64,000 nt of DNA, from positions 62,001 through 126,000 of the forward strand of contig NZ_PVTK01000007.1 of the NCBI RefSeq assembly GCF_003002925.1, given 5' to 3'. Below the pieces are notes generated by a model. The model ran no database searches. It had not been told where the DNA came from and worked only from the letters and a program-made list of their open reading frames with translations. Made by a program: the position numbers and the translations under genes. Position 1 is the stretch's first letter. Every line of letters starts with the position of its first letter. Of this stretch, positions 18,143 to 28,397 are shown piece after piece. This DNA is from Vreelandella songnenensis. GTDB taxonomy: Bacteria; Pseudomonadota; Gammaproteobacteria; Pseudomonadales; Halomonadaceae.

Positions 18143-18946
18143 TCAGGCGTCCATTGCAGTACGCATTTCTGCAAGCACGCTTTTTAGCTGTCCCGCGATA
18201 ATTTCGGGTGTTTCGGCGTTCTCGGCAATACGGTTAACCAGCGCGCTGCCTACAATCACCCCATCGGCCACTTTAGCTACTTCCGCCGCCGTCACACCGT
18301 CGCGGATACCGAAACCGACACACAGCGGCAAATCGGTCATCTCGCGAAGCGGCGCCAGATGCTCGGCGACATCGGCTGCATTGAGCGTGGCCGCACCGGT
18401 GACTCCTTTAAGCGAAACATAATAAAGGTAGCCTTCACCGTGGGCGCATATTGTAGCGGCTCGCGCAGGGGAAGTGGTAGGCGCGACAAGGAAAATCGCC
18501 GCTAAATTACGTACTTTTAACAGCGGACCAAACTCATCGGCCTCTTCGGGCGGCATATCCACCACCAGGACGCCATCCACACCTGCCTTGGCGGCCTTGT
18601 CGGCAAAGGTTTCATAGCCAATTCGCTCAATCGGGTTCAGGTAACCCATCAACACCACGGGTGTCGTGGTATCGGCCTGACGAAACTCGGCGACCATGTC
18701 CAGCAGATCCACCAATCGCGTTCCCTGCTTGAGCGCGCGCTCGCAGGCTTTCTGAATCACCGGGCCATCCGCCATGGGATCTGAAAATGGCACGCCAAGC
18801 TCGATGATATCGGCGCCCGCCTCAACGAGCGCATGCATGAAGCCCACGGTGTACTGAGGTGCCGGATCCCCTGCAGTAATGTAAGGGATCAGAGCCTTGC
18901 GACCCTGCTGCTTAAGTTCACTGAAACGCTGATCAATACGGTTCAT
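18143..18946 (-). CDS. trpA: Tryptophan synthase alpha chain
   Basis: This chain cleaves indole-3-glycerol phosphate to indole and glyceraldehyde-3-phosphate and channels indole to TrpB. The 267-residue TIM barrel has the catalytic Glu49 in [12 protein letters not shown] and Asp60 in MADGP, plus the phosphate-binding [10 protein letters not shown] segment. It begins 21 bases after trpB, consistent with co-translation of the complex subunits. Confidence 0.96.
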   Translation of the reverse strand: MNRIDQRFSELKQQGRKALIPYITAGDPAPQYTVGFMHALVEAGADIIELGVPFSDPMADGPVIQKACERALKQGTRLVDLLDMVAEFRQADTTTPVVLMGYLNPIERIGYETFADKAAKAGVDGVLVVDMPPEEADEFGPLLKVRNLAAIFLVAPTTSPARAATICAHGEGYLYYVSLKGVTGAATLNAADVAEHLAPLREMTDLPLCVGFGIRDGVTAAEVAKVADGVIVGSALVNRIAENAETPEIIAGQLKSVLAEMRTAMDA

Positions 18947-18967
18947 GTCTGTCCTTGAAAGCTGCCC

Positions 18968-20221
18968 TTAGAATTCGATACCGTCAATCTTGGCGACCGT
19001 CATGATGTCCTTGTCGCCACGCCCGGAAAGGTTGACCACGATATGTTGGTCAGGGCGCATGGTAGGCGCCAGCACCTTGGCATGCGCCAGGGCGTGGGCG
19101 GACTCGAGGGCGGGCATGATGCCTTCCATCTGGGTCAGCTCGCGAAACGCTTCCAGCACCTCTTTATCGTTCGCAGCCACGTACTTCACCCGTCCCACGT
19201 CTTTCCAGTGCGAGTGCTCGGGACCCACGCCCGGGTAGTCGAGGCCTGCGGATATCGAGTGGGTATCGGACACCTGCCCGGCTTCATCGGACATCAAATA
19301 GGTGCGATTGCCGTGGAGTACACCGCGCGGCGCGTTGGAAGCCAGCGGCGCGGCATGGCGGCCAGTCTCGACGCCGTCGCCACCGGCTTCAACGCCATAC
19401 ATCGCCACCGCGTCATCCTCGACAAACGGATAAAACAGGCCGATGGCGTTGGAACCACCGCCCACACAGGCAATGAGCGCATCAGGCAGGCGACCAATCT
19501 GTTCAAGCGACTGGCGCCGCGCCTCGCGCCCTACAACTGCGTTGAAGTCACGTACCAGCTGCGGATAGGGGTGCGGGCCAGCCACCGTACCGATGATATA
19601 GAAGGTGTTATCGACGTTGGTCACCCAGTCGCGCAACGCTTCGTTCATGGCATCTTTCAAGGTCCGGGTACCCGACTCGACCGGGATGACCCGCGCGCCA
19701 AGCAGGCGCATACGATACACGTTGAGCTTCTGACGCTGCACGTCTTCCGCCCCCATGTAGACATCGCACTCAAGGCCCAGGCGCGCCGCAACGGTTGCCG
19801 TGGCAACCCCATGCTGGCCGGCGCCGGTTTCGGCAATCACGCGTGGCTTGCCGGTCTTCTTGGCAAGAAGCGCCTGGCCAATCGTATTGTTGACCTTGTG
19901 CGCGCCGGTATGGTTGAGGTCTTCGCGCTTCAACCAGATCTGCGCGCCGCCCAGGGCGTTGGACCAGCGCTCGGCGTGATAAAGCGGGGATGGGCGGCCG
20001 ACATAATGCGCCAGGTCGCGATCAAACTCCGCCTGAAAAGCCGGATCATCGCGCAGGCTCAAATAGATCTTTTCGAGGTCCTCGAGCGCGTAGCTCAGGG
20101 TCTCCGACACGAACCGGCCGCCATAAGGCCCAAAATGACCGCGGGCATCAGGCATGCGGGTCAGGTCGCTGAACCGGGTTTCAGGCCTATTTTCAGGTGT
20201 ACCAGTTGCTGAGACAGTCAC
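18968..20221 (-). CDS. trpB: Tryptophan synthase beta chain
   Basis: A PLP enzyme that condenses indole with serine to tryptophan. The PLP lysine is K109 in [14 protein letters not shown], and the glycine-rich [10 protein letters not shown] phosphate loop is intact. The 417-residue protein has about 20 extra N-terminal residues relative to E. coli TrpB. The start is a GTG at 20221, supported by GAGG seven bases upstream. It lies 84 bases after trpF across a hairpin that could act as an attenuator. Confidence 0.95.
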   Translation of the reverse strand: MTVSATGTPENRPETRFSDLTRMPDARGHFGPYGGRFVSETLSYALEDLEKIYLSLRDDPAFQAEFDRDLAHYVGRPSPLYHAERWSNALGGAQIWLKREDLNHTGAHKVNNTIGQALLAKKTGKPRVIAETGAGQHGVATATVAARLGLECDVYMGAEDVQRQKLNVYRMRLLGARVIPVESGTRTLKDAMNEALRDWVTNVDNTFYIIGTVAGPHPYPQLVRDFNAVVGREARRQSLEQIGRLPDALIACVGGGSNAIGLFYPFVEDDAVAMYGVEAGGDGVETGRHAAPLASNAPRGVLHGNRTYLMSDEAGQVSDTHSISAGLDYPGVGPEHSHWKDVGRVKYVAANDKEVLEAFRELTQMEGIMPALESAHALAHAKVLAPTMRPDQHIVVNLSGRGDKDIMTVAKIDGIEF

Positions 20222-20259
20222 AGAGATACCTCACAGATTGCCAGCGCAGGCAAATGTTG

Positions 20260-20298
20260 AAAAAAACCAGAGTGCGCAGTGGAAAAGATTCACTGCGC
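20260..20298 (-). terminator. Attenuator-like hairpin between trpF and trpB
   Basis: An 8-bp stem (20274-20281 with 20291-20298) is followed, 7 bases later on the minus strand, by seven T residues at 20260-20266. The offset T-run makes it a weak intrinsic terminator or attenuator. Confidence 0.4.
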
Positions 20299-20305
20299 GG
20301 CGTGC

Positions 20306-20947
20306 TTAGCGAGCGTCGGCTAACGCTAATTGATTGACGAACATGGCCATCTTTTCGGCGTCCTTGCTGCCAGGCGTGGATTCGATCCCACCTGAAACAT
20401 CAACGGCATAGGGCGTTACCTGGACCACGGCAGCCGCAATATTGTCTGGCGTGAGCCCTCCGGCGAGAATAACAGGTTTTGCAAGATCCGCGGGAATTCT
20501 CGACCAATCAAAGACTTCCCCGGTGCCGCCCGGCGTTCCAGGCCGGTAGGCATCCAGCAGTAGCGCCTGAGCACGGGCGTACTGCGCTGCCGCCTGATGC
20601 AGGTCAATACCGTCACGCATGCGCAGCGCCTTTATCCAAGGGCGGTCAAATTGGGTACAAAACGCCGCTGATTCATCGCCATGAAACTGAATCACATCCA
20701 GATACGGCAGGCACGCCTTGATAAGCTCGGCAGGCTGATCGACGAACAGCCCAACCCGGGTAACAAAAGCAGGCACGGATTCGGTGAGCGCTGCCAGTTG
20801 ATCTGGGGTAATGCCACGCTTGCTCGCCGGCCACATGACAAAGCCAAGCGCATCGGCTCCCAGCGAAACCGCTCGCGCAATATCATCGGCACGGGTAAAG
20901 CCACAAAACTTGATCCGCGTTCGCTGAGGTCTGGCGCTGTGTGTCAT
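20306..20947 (-). CDS. trpF: Phosphoribosylanthranilate isomerase
   Basis: This TIM-barrel enzyme isomerises phosphoribosylanthranilate to CdRP in tryptophan synthesis. The 213-residue protein begins with RIKFCGFTR, containing the catalytic cysteine of the family's KxCG motif, and ends with the conserved VDVSGGIESTPGSKD phosphate-binding region. Its ATG overlaps the truA stop by one base (TAATG), so translation is coupled. Trp genes for earlier steps are not in this window. Confidence 0.95.
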   Translation of the reverse strand: MTHSARPQRTRIKFCGFTRADDIARAVSLGADALGFVMWPASKRGITPDQLAALTESVPAFVTRVGLFVDQPAELIKACLPYLDVIQFHGDESAAFCTQFDRPWIKALRMRDGIDLHQAAAQYARAQALLLDAYRPGTPGGTGEVFDWSRIPADLAKPVILAGGLTPDNIAAAVVQVTPYAVDVSGGIESTPGSKDAEKMAMFVNQLALADAR

Positions 20948-21879
20948 TAACTCTCCTTGGCGGGGTGCGGCGTTTTCTTGGCGAATGTCAGGTTACGCCG
21001 TGCCGCTACCCGAGGGCTATCAGGAAGTACACGCTCGCCGGTCCACTCGCCGGTAAACGCGAGCAGGTTGGGGCCCAACGCCTCTTTCGGCAAGTCAAAG
21101 CGCTCGTCATAGAGCGAATCGACAAAGTGCAGGCCACATGCCGGTGCCGTCACGTCACCCTTCTTACGATTCCTGAGCGCCAGCAATCGTTCAATATAAC
21201 CTTCATCCTGGGCACCACGCCCTACACTGACCAAGGCACCGGCTATATTGCGAATCATGTGGTGCAAGAACGCATTGCCCTGGATATCGATCACCACCAG
21301 CAGCCCGAAACGCTTGACCTCGACAAAGTGCATCTGTCGCCAGGGCGTTTTTGATTGGCAACCAGCGGCGCGGAAGCTTGAAAAGTCATGCTCGCCGACC
21401 AACGCCTGCGCTGCGCGGTGCATGGCGTCGGCATCCAGCGGGTCACGACACCAGGTGACGTTGGTGCGTTCAAGCACCGGGCGACTGATCTGGTTGAGCA
21501 GCAGGTAGCGGTAGCGCCTGCCAAGCGCGCCAAGGCGCGAATGGAAATCGTCGGATACCGGCTTGACCCAACGCACTGCTACATCACGGGGCAGATTGGT
21601 ATTGGCACCAAAAATCCACGCTTTCTCGGTCCGCTCGGCAGGTGGGTCAAAATGAATGATCTGGCGCGTGGCATGAACACCGGAGTCGGTACGCCCGCTG
21701 GCATGAATCTGAACCGGCGCGTTCGCCACTTTGGCCAAGGCATCCTCTATTGCCCCCTGAACAGAAGCAGCATGCTTCAAGCGCTGAAAGCCACAAAAGC
21801 GCGAGCCGTCGTATTCGATGCCCATCGCCAGGCGGCCTTTCAGCGGATTTTTTTCATCAAAGTGGTAGAACAGGGTCAT
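20947..21879 (-). CDS. truA: tRNA pseudouridine synthase A
   Basis: This enzyme makes pseudouridine at positions 38-40 of tRNA anticodon arms. The catalytic aspartate is D65 in ASGRTDSGVHA of the 310-residue product, and the MGIEYDGSRFCGFQR start of the domain and the NAFLHHMIRNIAG segment are conserved. The ATG at 21879 is taken over the preceding TTG. About 17 residues precede the usual domain start. It sits between the FimV/HubP gene and trpF, as in Pseudomonas. Confidence 0.95.
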   Translation of the reverse strand: MTLFYHFDEKNPLKGRLAMGIEYDGSRFCGFQRLKHAASVQGAIEDALAKVANAPVQIHASGRTDSGVHATRQIIHFDPPAERTEKAWIFGANTNLPRDVAVRWVKPVSDDFHSRLGALGRRYRYLLLNQISRPVLERTNVTWCRDPLDADAMHRAAQALVGEHDFSSFRAAGCQSKTPWRQMHFVEVKRFGLLVVIDIQGNAFLHHMIRNIAGALVSVGRGAQDEGYIERLLALRNRKKGDVTAPACGLHFVDSLYDERFDLPKEALGPNLLAFTGEWTGERVLPDSPRVAARRNLTFAKKTPHPAKES

Positions 21880-21907
21880 CAAGCCACGTCATCAAGAGTT
21901 TGAAAGG

Positions 21908-23590
21908 TTAGCTATTATCCCGGCCTCGGGGCTTGAATGCTACCTCTTCGACCTCCCGGCGGGGCAATGCCTGCTCGCTATCAGAAGGTACGGAAGGTGC
22001 AAAAACGGTGGGGGTTGCGCGGCCTTGCACACGTGTAAGGTCGCTATAGCGCTGCCCTGTCAGTCCAGCCGCCTGACTTCTCGAGTAATCACTGCTCTGA
22101 CTCAACGCCTGCTCTTCTTCCAGCAAAGCGGCCTCATGGGCGTGCGAACCTGCACCCGCAGGGTGATCTAGTCCATCGCTCTTCTCATCTCCTGGACTCT
22201 TCGAGTTCGAGTATACATTTGCGCCTGCTGACGAAGATAACGGTATATTTTGAGGTGCTGGCGGATTCGGCTCGTTATAGGAGGACATTGTGGTGGTAAA
22301 AAGTCCAGGGCCCGGTTGTGATGCGCCCCGCCACTGATCGTCAGTTTCACGCCGCTTGCGAAGCCATATCAAGCCTACCAGCAACAAGCACAGCGCCAGA
22401 CTGATCAGCGGCCACTGATAGCGCTCCAGCCCGGTCAAAAGATCGTGGGCGGGCTCCTGATGCTGACCATGCAAACCTGCATCAGTGGGCCCGGCGCTGG
22501 CAGCCGCGACTGGGCCAGGCAAAGCTGGCTGAGGTTCATCGATGCGCTGTCTTAACGCATCAACGCTTTCGCGCAGCTCTCCAAGCGCCAGGCGCAGCTG
22601 CTCACGCTCCGCCTCGGCATGCTGCAAGCGAGCCTGGCTCTCTTCAAGGCGAGCGGTAAGCTCGGCGATAGCGTCAGACGTTGCGGGAGTATCCGCCATG
22701 GCGGGTGTATTCAGCGGGGCGCTTACCGCCAACGGCATATCCCCCGCTTCATCGACCTCGCTCGCCTGTGTCAGCAGTGGCTCCACGGCCGATGAAGCGC
22801 GCGGGTATTGCCCCGTTCTCACCATGACTTGCACCGCATCAGCGGCATCTGTTCGCGAGCGCGCCAGCGCCTGTTCAGCACCGGGCACGTTCAGCGCCTG
22901 CCCCGCCTGCAGGCGGTTAATGTCACCGCGCGGGAAAATGACCGGATTTGCCTGTACCAGCGCGAGCATCATTTGCTGGACGCTGGCCTCGGCAGGCTTG
23001 CTGCGCTCGGCAATGCTCCAGAGCGTATCGCCCGCACGTACAAGCGCTTTATCTGCGCTGGTCTCGGGTGACTCCACGCTCGCCGGAGTGGCATGGCGTT
23101 CCCATGCGGCACTTTGCGAGTGCTCGTTCTGCCCGTAGCCGGGTGGATCCAGCAGCAGCGTAACAGGATGAGTCAAGCGTCCTTCGGGATACTCGATGTT
23201 CAGCAGCAGGTCGATCCAGGACGATGTTATGGGCTGCGCCGAATGGATAGCTATATATCGGCTACCCTGCGTCTGTTTGAGTTCGACGTCTACGCCCTCG
23301 GTCCCAGGCATCCATTCAAGCCCCTGCTCCTCGAACGCACTTTTCTCTGCCAGCGAAACATGAATCTCGCTAAGCGGATAGATGTCGGCATCGTGCAACG
23401 CTATCGTCGCATTCAAAGGCGCTCGCAAGGTGGAGGCAACCGAAGCAGGCGCCAGCTCAAGCGCACAGGCCGGGAAGCTCGCGGCAGAAAGTGCCAGCCC
23501 AGCGGCCACTGTAAACGCCGCCGGTGGCAATAATGGTTTAAACACGTTTGGGTAAGCCCCCTGCTCTTCAGCGCGTCTCACGGCCTTCAT
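21908..23590 (-). CDS. FimV/HubP-like polar organising protein, short form
   Basis: A 560-residue inner-membrane protein with a signal sequence (ending near residue 43), an N-terminal FimV domain (about 44-150), a LysM peptidoglycan-binding motif starting VRAGDTLWSIA (184-236), a coiled coil (about 308-352), a membrane helix (about 393-411) and a disordered cytoplasmic tail of about 150 residues. FimV and HubP organise cell poles, type IV pili and twitching. This version is much shorter than Pseudomonas FimV (over 900 residues) and lacks a visible C-terminal TPR/FimV-C domain. A GTG at codon 16 is an alternative start that gives a neater signal peptide. Gene order asd-fimV-truA supports the call. 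Confidence 0.85.
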   Translation of the reverse strand: MKAVRRAEEQGAYPNVFKPLLPPAAFTVAAGLALSAASFPACALELAPASVASTLRAPLNATIALHDADIYPLSEIHVSLAEKSAFEEQGLEWMPGTEGVDVELKQTQGSRYIAIHSAQPITSSWIDLLLNIEYPEGRLTHPVTLLLDPPGYGQNEHSQSAAWERHATPASVESPETSADKALVRAGDTLWSIAERSKPAEASVQQMMLALVQANPVIFPRGDINRLQAGQALNVPGAEQALARSRTDAADAVQVMVRTGQYPRASSAVEPLLTQASEVDEAGDMPLAVSAPLNTPAMADTPATSDAIAELTARLEESQARLQHAEAEREQLRLALGELRESVDALRQRIDEPQPALPGPVAAASAGPTDAGLHGQHQEPAHDLLTGLERYQWPLISLALCLLLVGLIWLRKRRETDDQWRGASQPGPGLFTTTMSSYNEPNPPAPQNIPLSSSAGANVYSNSKSPGDEKSDGLDHPAGAGSHAHEAALLEEEQALSQSSDYSRSQAAGLTGQRYSDLTRVQGRATPTVFAPSVPSDSEQALPRREVEEVAFKPRGRDNS

Positions 23591-23697
23591 TCACGCCAAG
23601 TATAATTAACATACATAAAACATAAATACCCGCACCCGCTCATGACGCAGCCTGAAGCTTGATCCTGTTTGGCCCCGTTTTGCTGGTCCAGCACTTG

Positions 23698-23728
23698 CAA
23701 AAAAACGGGGAGCTTCAAAGCTCCCCGT
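23698..23728 (-). terminator. Rho-independent terminator of asd
   Basis: An 11-bp stem (23705-23715 with 23718-23728) is followed on the minus strand by seven T residues. It lies 38 bases past the asd stop and separates asd from the FimV-like gene. Confidence 0.85.
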
Positions 23729-23765
23729 CATGCTTGGTTCTCAGGTCTAACGACCCGAGCGCAGC

Positions 23766-24878
23766 TTACTGCTCACGCAGGATTTTCAGCATACGCTTGA
23801 GCGGCTCCGCCGCGCCCCACAAGAGCTGGTCGCCAACGCTGAAGGCCGAGAGGTATTCACCGCCCATATTGAGCTTACGCAGGCGGCCTACCGGAATATT
23901 CAAGGTGCCGGTGGCAGCAGCAGGCGTCAAACCGGCAACCGTGGCCTCTTTATCGTTGGGGATCAGCTTGACCCACTCGTTATGACTGGCGATACGATCC
24001 TCGATCTCATCAAGCGGCACATCCTGCTTCAGCTTGATGGTAAAGGCTTGGCTATGCGAGCGCATGGCGCCAATGCGAACGCAAAGGCCGTCGATGGGCA
24101 CCGGGTGGTCGCCACGACCCAGGATCTTGTTGGTTTCAACGAAGCCTTTCCACTCTTCGCGGCTCTGGCCGTTGTCCAGCTTGGTATCGATCCAGGGCAG
24201 CAGGCTGCCAGCCAGCGGGGCACCGAAGTTATCAACCAGGAAATCGTCTCCGCGCATGGCGGCGGTCACCTTGCGGTCAATTTCCAGAATGGCGCTGGAA
24301 GGATCAGCCAGCTCGCCGCTTACACTATCGCGCAGCTGGCCCATCTGATTGAGCAGTTCGCGCATGTGCTTGGCACCCGAGCCGGACGCCGCCTGGTAGG
24401 TCATGGAGGTCATCCACTCGACCATATCGGCCTCGAACAGACCACCCAGGCCCATCAACATCAGGCTGACGGTGCAGTTGCCGCCCACAAAGGTTTTTGC
24501 GCCCTTGGCCAACTGCGCATCGATCACCTTGCGGTTGACCGGATCAAGCACGATGGTGGCATCATCTTCCATGCGCAGCGTACTGGCCGCATCGATCCAG
24601 TAGCCCTGCCAGCCGTTCTTGCGCAGATCGGCATACACCTGCTTGGTGTAATCACCGCCCTGGCAGGTAATGATGACGTCCAGCGCCTTGAGCTCTTCAA
24701 GGGCAAACGCATCCTTTAGCGGAGGTACGTCCACGCCGATGTCGGGGCCAGGTTGACCCACCTGGGAGGTGGTAAAAAACACCGGCTCGATGCCGCTGAA
24801 ATCACCATCTTCCTGCATGCGCTGCATCAGCACAGAGCCAACCATGCCACGCCATCCCACGAAACCGACTTTCAACAT
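23766..24878 (-). CDS. asd: Aspartate-semialdehyde dehydrogenase
   Basis: This enzyme reduces aspartyl phosphate to aspartate semialdehyde with NADPH, the branch point to lysine/diaminopimelate, threonine and methionine. The 370-residue protein is the long gammaproteobacterial type: NADP loop [14 protein letters not shown] near the start and the active-site cysteine in [11 protein letters not shown]. The start at 24878 is fixed by AGGAGGACTTCAC directly upstream; the in-frame extension to 24920 has no role. It follows leuB after a gap with a hairpin. Confidence 0.96.
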   Translation of the reverse strand: MLKVGFVGWRGMVGSVLMQRMQEDGDFSGIEPVFFTTSQVGQPGPDIGVDVPPLKDAFALEELKALDVIITCQGGDYTKQVYADLRKNGWQGYWIDAASTLRMEDDATIVLDPVNRKVIDAQLAKGAKTFVGGNCTVSLMLMGLGGLFEADMVEWMTSMTYQAASGSGAKHMRELLNQMGQLRDSVSGELADPSSAILEIDRKVTAAMRGDDFLVDNFGAPLAGSLLPWIDTKLDNGQSREEWKGFVETNKILGRGDHPVPIDGLCVRIGAMRSHSQAFTIKLKQDVPLDEIEDRIASHNEWVKLIPNDKEATVAGLTPAAATGTLNIPVGRLRKLNMGGEYLSAFSVGDQLLWGAAEPLKRMLKILREQ

Positions 24879-24947
24879 GTGAAGTCCTCCTGAAAAGAAT
24901 GAGACCATTATTATACACAAACGCGATACAAAGATCAGACACGACGT

Positions 24948-24971
24948 CGGCCACCATTACGGTGGCCGCGT
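24948..24971 (-). repeat. Hairpin between leuB and asd
   Basis: The inverted repeat GGCCACC/GGTGGCC with a 5-base loop lies between the leuB stop and the asd start. It lacks a T-run on the minus strand, so partial termination or mRNA processing is more likely than a full stop. Confidence 0.5.
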
Positions 24972-25016
24972 CATGACGCCTTTCGGCACTAACGTTTTCG
25001 CAGGTGTGAACTTGCG

Positions 25017-26096
25017 CTACTGCTGTGCAAACGCCGCCAGCACGGCATCGCCCATTTCCACGGTAGACACGCACCGAGTACCTTCAGAGGCGATATCGGC
25101 AGTGCGCAGGCCATCATCCAGCACGGCGCCCACGGCGGCCTCAATACGCTCGGCCATGGCCGTCTCGTTCAACGAGTAGCGCAGCATCATGGCTACCGAA
25201 AGCATCATCGCCAGCGGGTTGGCAATATTCTGCCCGGCAATGTCCGGTGCGCTGCCGTGGCAGGGCTCGTACATGCCCTGGCCGCTTTCATTGAGCGAGG
25301 CTGAGGGCAGCATGCCGATGGAGCCGGTAAGCATGGCGGCGGCATCCGAAAGAATATCGCCAAACATGTTGCCGGTCACGACGACATCAAACTGCTTCGG
25401 CGCACGCACCAGCTGCATGGCGGCGTTATCCACGTACATGTGCGAAAGCTCGACATCCGGGTACTCCGGCGCCAGCCGCTCCATTACTTCGCGCCACAGA
25501 ATGGTCACTTCCAGCACGTTGGCCTTGTCCACCGAACAGAGCTTGCCGCCGCGCTTTTGAGCCATTTCAAACGCCACGCGGCCGATACGCTCGATTTCGC
25601 TTTCCGAATAGATGTAGGTATTGAAGCCAACGCGTTCGCCATTGCGCTCCTCGATACCCCGTGGCTGGCCGAAGTAGATGCCGCCGGTCAGCTCGCGCAC
25701 GATCATGATATCCAGTCCAGCCACCAGTTCGGGCTTGAGGCTCGAGGCGCTCGCCAACTGCGGGTAAAGCATGGCCGGGCGCAGGTTGCCAAACAGCCCC
25801 AGATTCTTGCGCAGGCCCAGGAGGCCCTTTTCAGGGCGCTTGGAAAGATCTTCGATCTTGTCCCACTTCGGCCCGCCTACAGCCCCCAGCAAAATGGCGC
25901 TGGCCGCCTTGGCCTTTTCAAGCGTCTCAGCGGGCAGTGGCTCACCGTGAACGTCGTAAGCAGAGCCGCCGACCAGCGCCTCCTCGACGTCGATATCCAG
26001 ACCCGCTTCCTGGCAGGCTTTCAGCAAACGTGCCGCCTGGGCGGCGATTTCAGGGCCAATACCATCGCCCGGCAGCAGTAATACCTTGTGCGTCAT
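25017..26096 (-). CDS. leuB: 3-isopropylmalate dehydrogenase
   Basis: This NAD-dependent decarboxylating dehydrogenase makes 2-oxoisocaproate in leucine synthesis. The 359-residue protein has the N-terminal [12 protein letters not shown], the substrate-binding REL...GGIYFG segment and C-terminal [16 protein letters not shown] site of the family. It lies 34 bases after leuD, completing leuCDB; leuA is not in the window. Confidence 0.96.
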   Translation of the reverse strand: MTHKVLLLPGDGIGPEIAAQAARLLKACQEAGLDIDVEEALVGGSAYDVHGEPLPAETLEKAKAASAILLGAVGGPKWDKIEDLSKRPEKGLLGLRKNLGLFGNLRPAMLYPQLASASSLKPELVAGLDIMIVRELTGGIYFGQPRGIEERNGERVGFNTYIYSESEIERIGRVAFEMAQKRGGKLCSVDKANVLEVTILWREVMERLAPEYPDVELSHMYVDNAAMQLVRAPKQFDVVVTGNMFGDILSDAAAMLTGSIGMLPSASLNESGQGMYEPCHGSAPDIAGQNIANPLAMMLSVAMMLRYSLNETAMAERIEAAVGAVLDDGLRTADIASEGTRCVSTVEMGDAVLAAFAQQ

Positions 26097-26130
26097 GCTT
26101 TTTCCTTAACTATAAACGGTGCTACAAGCT

Positions 26131-26778
26131 TCATGCGGGCTGGCGGAAAAGCCAGGGGCGGGCTTGCTTGTGCTTCTGCTCGAAGGCGCGAATGGCGTCT
26201 TCGTCCTGTAGCGTGATGCCGATATCGTCCAGGCCATTGAGCAGGCAGTGCTTGCGAAAGGCATCTACCTCGAATGCCAGCGCTTTGCCATCGGGCGTTA
26301 TCACGCGCTGGTTCTCAAGGTCGATCTCAAGCCGGTAGCCTTCGCTGGCTTCAACGCCGGCAAACAGCTGGTCCACGTCCTCTTCGCTCAGGGTAATCAG
26401 CAAAATGCCGTTCTTGAACGCATTGTTGTAGAAGATATCCGCAAAGCTTGGGGCGATGACCACTCTGAAGCCAAAATCTTCAAGTGCCCAAGGGGCGTGC
26501 TCACGAGAGCTGCCGCAGCCGAAGTTACGCCGTGCCAGCAGCACCTCGGCGCCCTTGTAGCGCGGCTGATTCAAGACAAAATCCGGGTTCAGCGGGCGGT
26601 TGGAGCAGTCCTGCCCCGGCTGGCCCTCGTCCAGGTAGCGCAGCTCGTCAAACAGGTTGACGCCGAAGCCGGTGCGCTTGATCGATTTCAGAAACTGCTT
26701 CGGGATGATCAAATCGGTATCGACGTTGGCGCGATCAAGCGGCGCCACCACGCCATCAAAATGGGTAAACTTTTTCAT
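26131..26778 (-). CDS. leuD: 3-isopropylmalate dehydratase small subunit
   Basis: This subunit pairs with LeuC to isomerise 2- to 3-isopropylmalate. The 215-residue swivel-domain protein contains [13 protein letters not shown] near the start and the substrate-loop [15 protein letters not shown], both diagnostic for LeuD. Its ATG is 3 bases past the leuC stop, so the subunits are made together. Confidence 0.96.
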   Translation of the reverse strand: MKKFTHFDGVVAPLDRANVDTDLIIPKQFLKSIKRTGFGVNLFDELRYLDEGQPGQDCSNRPLNPDFVLNQPRYKGAEVLLARRNFGCGSSREHAPWALEDFGFRVVIAPSFADIFYNNAFKNGILLITLSEEDVDQLFAGVEASEGYRLEIDLENQRVITPDGKALAFEVDAFRKHCLLNGLDDIGITLQDEDAIRAFEQKHKQARPWLFRQPA

Positions 26779-26781
26779 GGT

Positions 26782-28233
26782 TCAGGCCTCCTGGGCGTGG
26801 GTAGCGTCGTTGGCGGGCAGGCTGCGAACGTCGACGAAGTGGCCGGCAATCGCTGCCGCCGCGGCCATGGCCGGGCTGACCAGGTGCGTGCGCCCGCCGT
26901 AACCCTGGCGACCTTCAAAGTTGCGGTTGGAAGTCGACGCGCAGTGTTCACCGGCACCCAGCTTGTCGGCGTTCATGGCCAGGCACATGGAGCAGCCCGG
27001 CTCGCGCCACTCGAAACCGGCTTCGATAAAGATCTTGTCCAGCCCTTCCGCTTCCGCCTGACGCTTCACAAGGCCAGAACCCGGCACCACCATGGCAAGC
27101 TTGATGGAGTCTGCCACCTTGTTGCCCCGGGCCACCTTGGCCGCTTCACGCAGGTCTTCAATGCGTGAGTTGGTACACGAGCCGATGAACACCTTATCGA
27201 GCTTGATGTCGGTAATCTTCTGGTTGGCCTGCAGGCCCATGTACTCAAGCGCCCGGGTATGGCTGCGCTGTACGGTTTCATCCCGCGCGGCCTTGGGGTC
27301 CGGCACCTGCCCTGAAATACCCGTGACCATATCAGGGCTCGTTCCCCAGCTTACCTGGGGTTCGATCTCTTCGGCTTTGAGCGTGACCACTTTATCGAAC
27401 GCGGCATCATGATCGGATACAAGCGCACGCCAGTCGGCAACGGCGGCTTCCCACTGCTCGGCGGTGGGCGCAAAGGGACGCTTGGCAAGATACTCGATGG
27501 TGGTATCGTCCACGGCAATCAGGCCCACCCGGGCGCCCGCCTCAATGGCCATGTTGCACACGGTCATGCGGCCTTCCATGGAGAGCGATGCAATGGCGCT
27601 GCCGGCAAACTCGATAGCGTACCCCGTACCGCCGGCGGTACCAATCTCGCCGATAATCGCCAGTACCACGTCCTTGGCGGTTACCCCCAGGCCGAGCTTG
27701 CCTTCCACCCGCACCTGCATGTTCTTCATCTTCTGGGCCAGCAGACACTGGGTGGCCAGCACGTGCTCCACTTCCGAGGTACCGATGCCGTGAGCCAACG
27801 CACCAAATGCGCCATGCGTTGCGGTATGGGAATCACCACACACCACGGTCATGCCCGGCAGCGTCGCGCCCTGCTCGGGCCCGACCACGTGCACGATGCC
27901 CTGGCGCGGGTCGTTGATCTTGAACTCTTCGATACCGTACTCGACGCAGTTGTCATCCAGGGTCTGCACCTGAATCAGCGACACCGGGTCCTTGATACCG
28001 ATGTTGCCTTCGGCGCGCTCCTTCAAGGTGGTCGGCACGTTGTGATCCGGCGTGGCCAGGTTGGCATCCAGGCGCCAGGGCTTGCGCTTGGCAAGTCGCA
28101 GGCCCTCAAACGCTTGTGGCGATGTCACTTCATGAAGCAGCTGGCGGTCGATATAGATCAGCGCGGTACCATCATCGCGCTGTTTCACCAAGTGTTGATT
28201 CCAGAGTTTATCGTAGAGGGTTTGACCTGACAT
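26782..28233 (-). CDS. leuC: 3-isopropylmalate dehydratase large subunit
   Basis: An aconitase-type subunit carrying a [4Fe-4S] cluster. The cluster cysteines are in [11 protein letters not shown] (about residue 353) and GCSMC (about 413 and 416), and [17 protein letters not shown] is conserved. The 483-residue length matches the bacterial LeuC family (E. coli about 466). A GGGAGAG ribosome site precedes the ATG. It is the first gene of leuCDB and is divergent from a LysR regulator. Confidence 0.96.
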   Translation of the reverse strand: MSGQTLYDKLWNQHLVKQRDDGTALIYIDRQLLHEVTSPQAFEGLRLAKRKPWRLDANLATPDHNVPTTLKERAEGNIGIKDPVSLIQVQTLDDNCVEYGIEEFKINDPRQGIVHVVGPEQGATLPGMTVVCGDSHTATHGAFGALAHGIGTSEVEHVLATQCLLAQKMKNMQVRVEGKLGLGVTAKDVVLAIIGEIGTAGGTGYAIEFAGSAIASLSMEGRMTVCNMAIEAGARVGLIAVDDTTIEYLAKRPFAPTAEQWEAAVADWRALVSDHDAAFDKVVTLKAEEIEPQVSWGTSPDMVTGISGQVPDPKAARDETVQRSHTRALEYMGLQANQKITDIKLDKVFIGSCTNSRIEDLREAAKVARGNKVADSIKLAMVVPGSGLVKRQAEAEGLDKIFIEAGFEWREPGCSMCLAMNADKLGAGEHCASTSNRNFEGRQGYGGRTHLVSPAMAAAAAIAGHFVDVRSLPANDATHAQEA

Positions 28234-28348
28234 ATGGCTCTCCCGGGCAGCGCCCTGCTAGTTTTTTGCGCCGACGTCTTTGCGTCAGTGATGGTAGGAG
28301 TGTTACGCGTGTCGTTCATAAAAGCAATTCATGTTATTTATAGATGTA

Positions 28349-28363
28349 ATTCCATATTGGAAT
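28349..28363. promoter_or_regulatory. LysR-type operator palindrome between leuC and the LysR gene
   Basis: A perfect 15-base palindrome (ATTCCA-TAT-TGGAAT) contains the T-N11-A core (T28350, A28362) bound by LysR-family regulators. It lies 35 bases upstream of the LysR gene and 116 bases upstream of leuC, as expected for joint autoregulation and leu control. Confidence 0.6.
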
Positions 28364-28397
28364 AGCAGCAATCCCACTACCCCACTGCCGGAATCTT

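Noticed and set aside
24948-24971. Full intrinsic terminator between leuB and asd
   Set aside because: The hairpin lacks a T-run on the transcribed strand, so it is listed only as an intercistronic hairpin.
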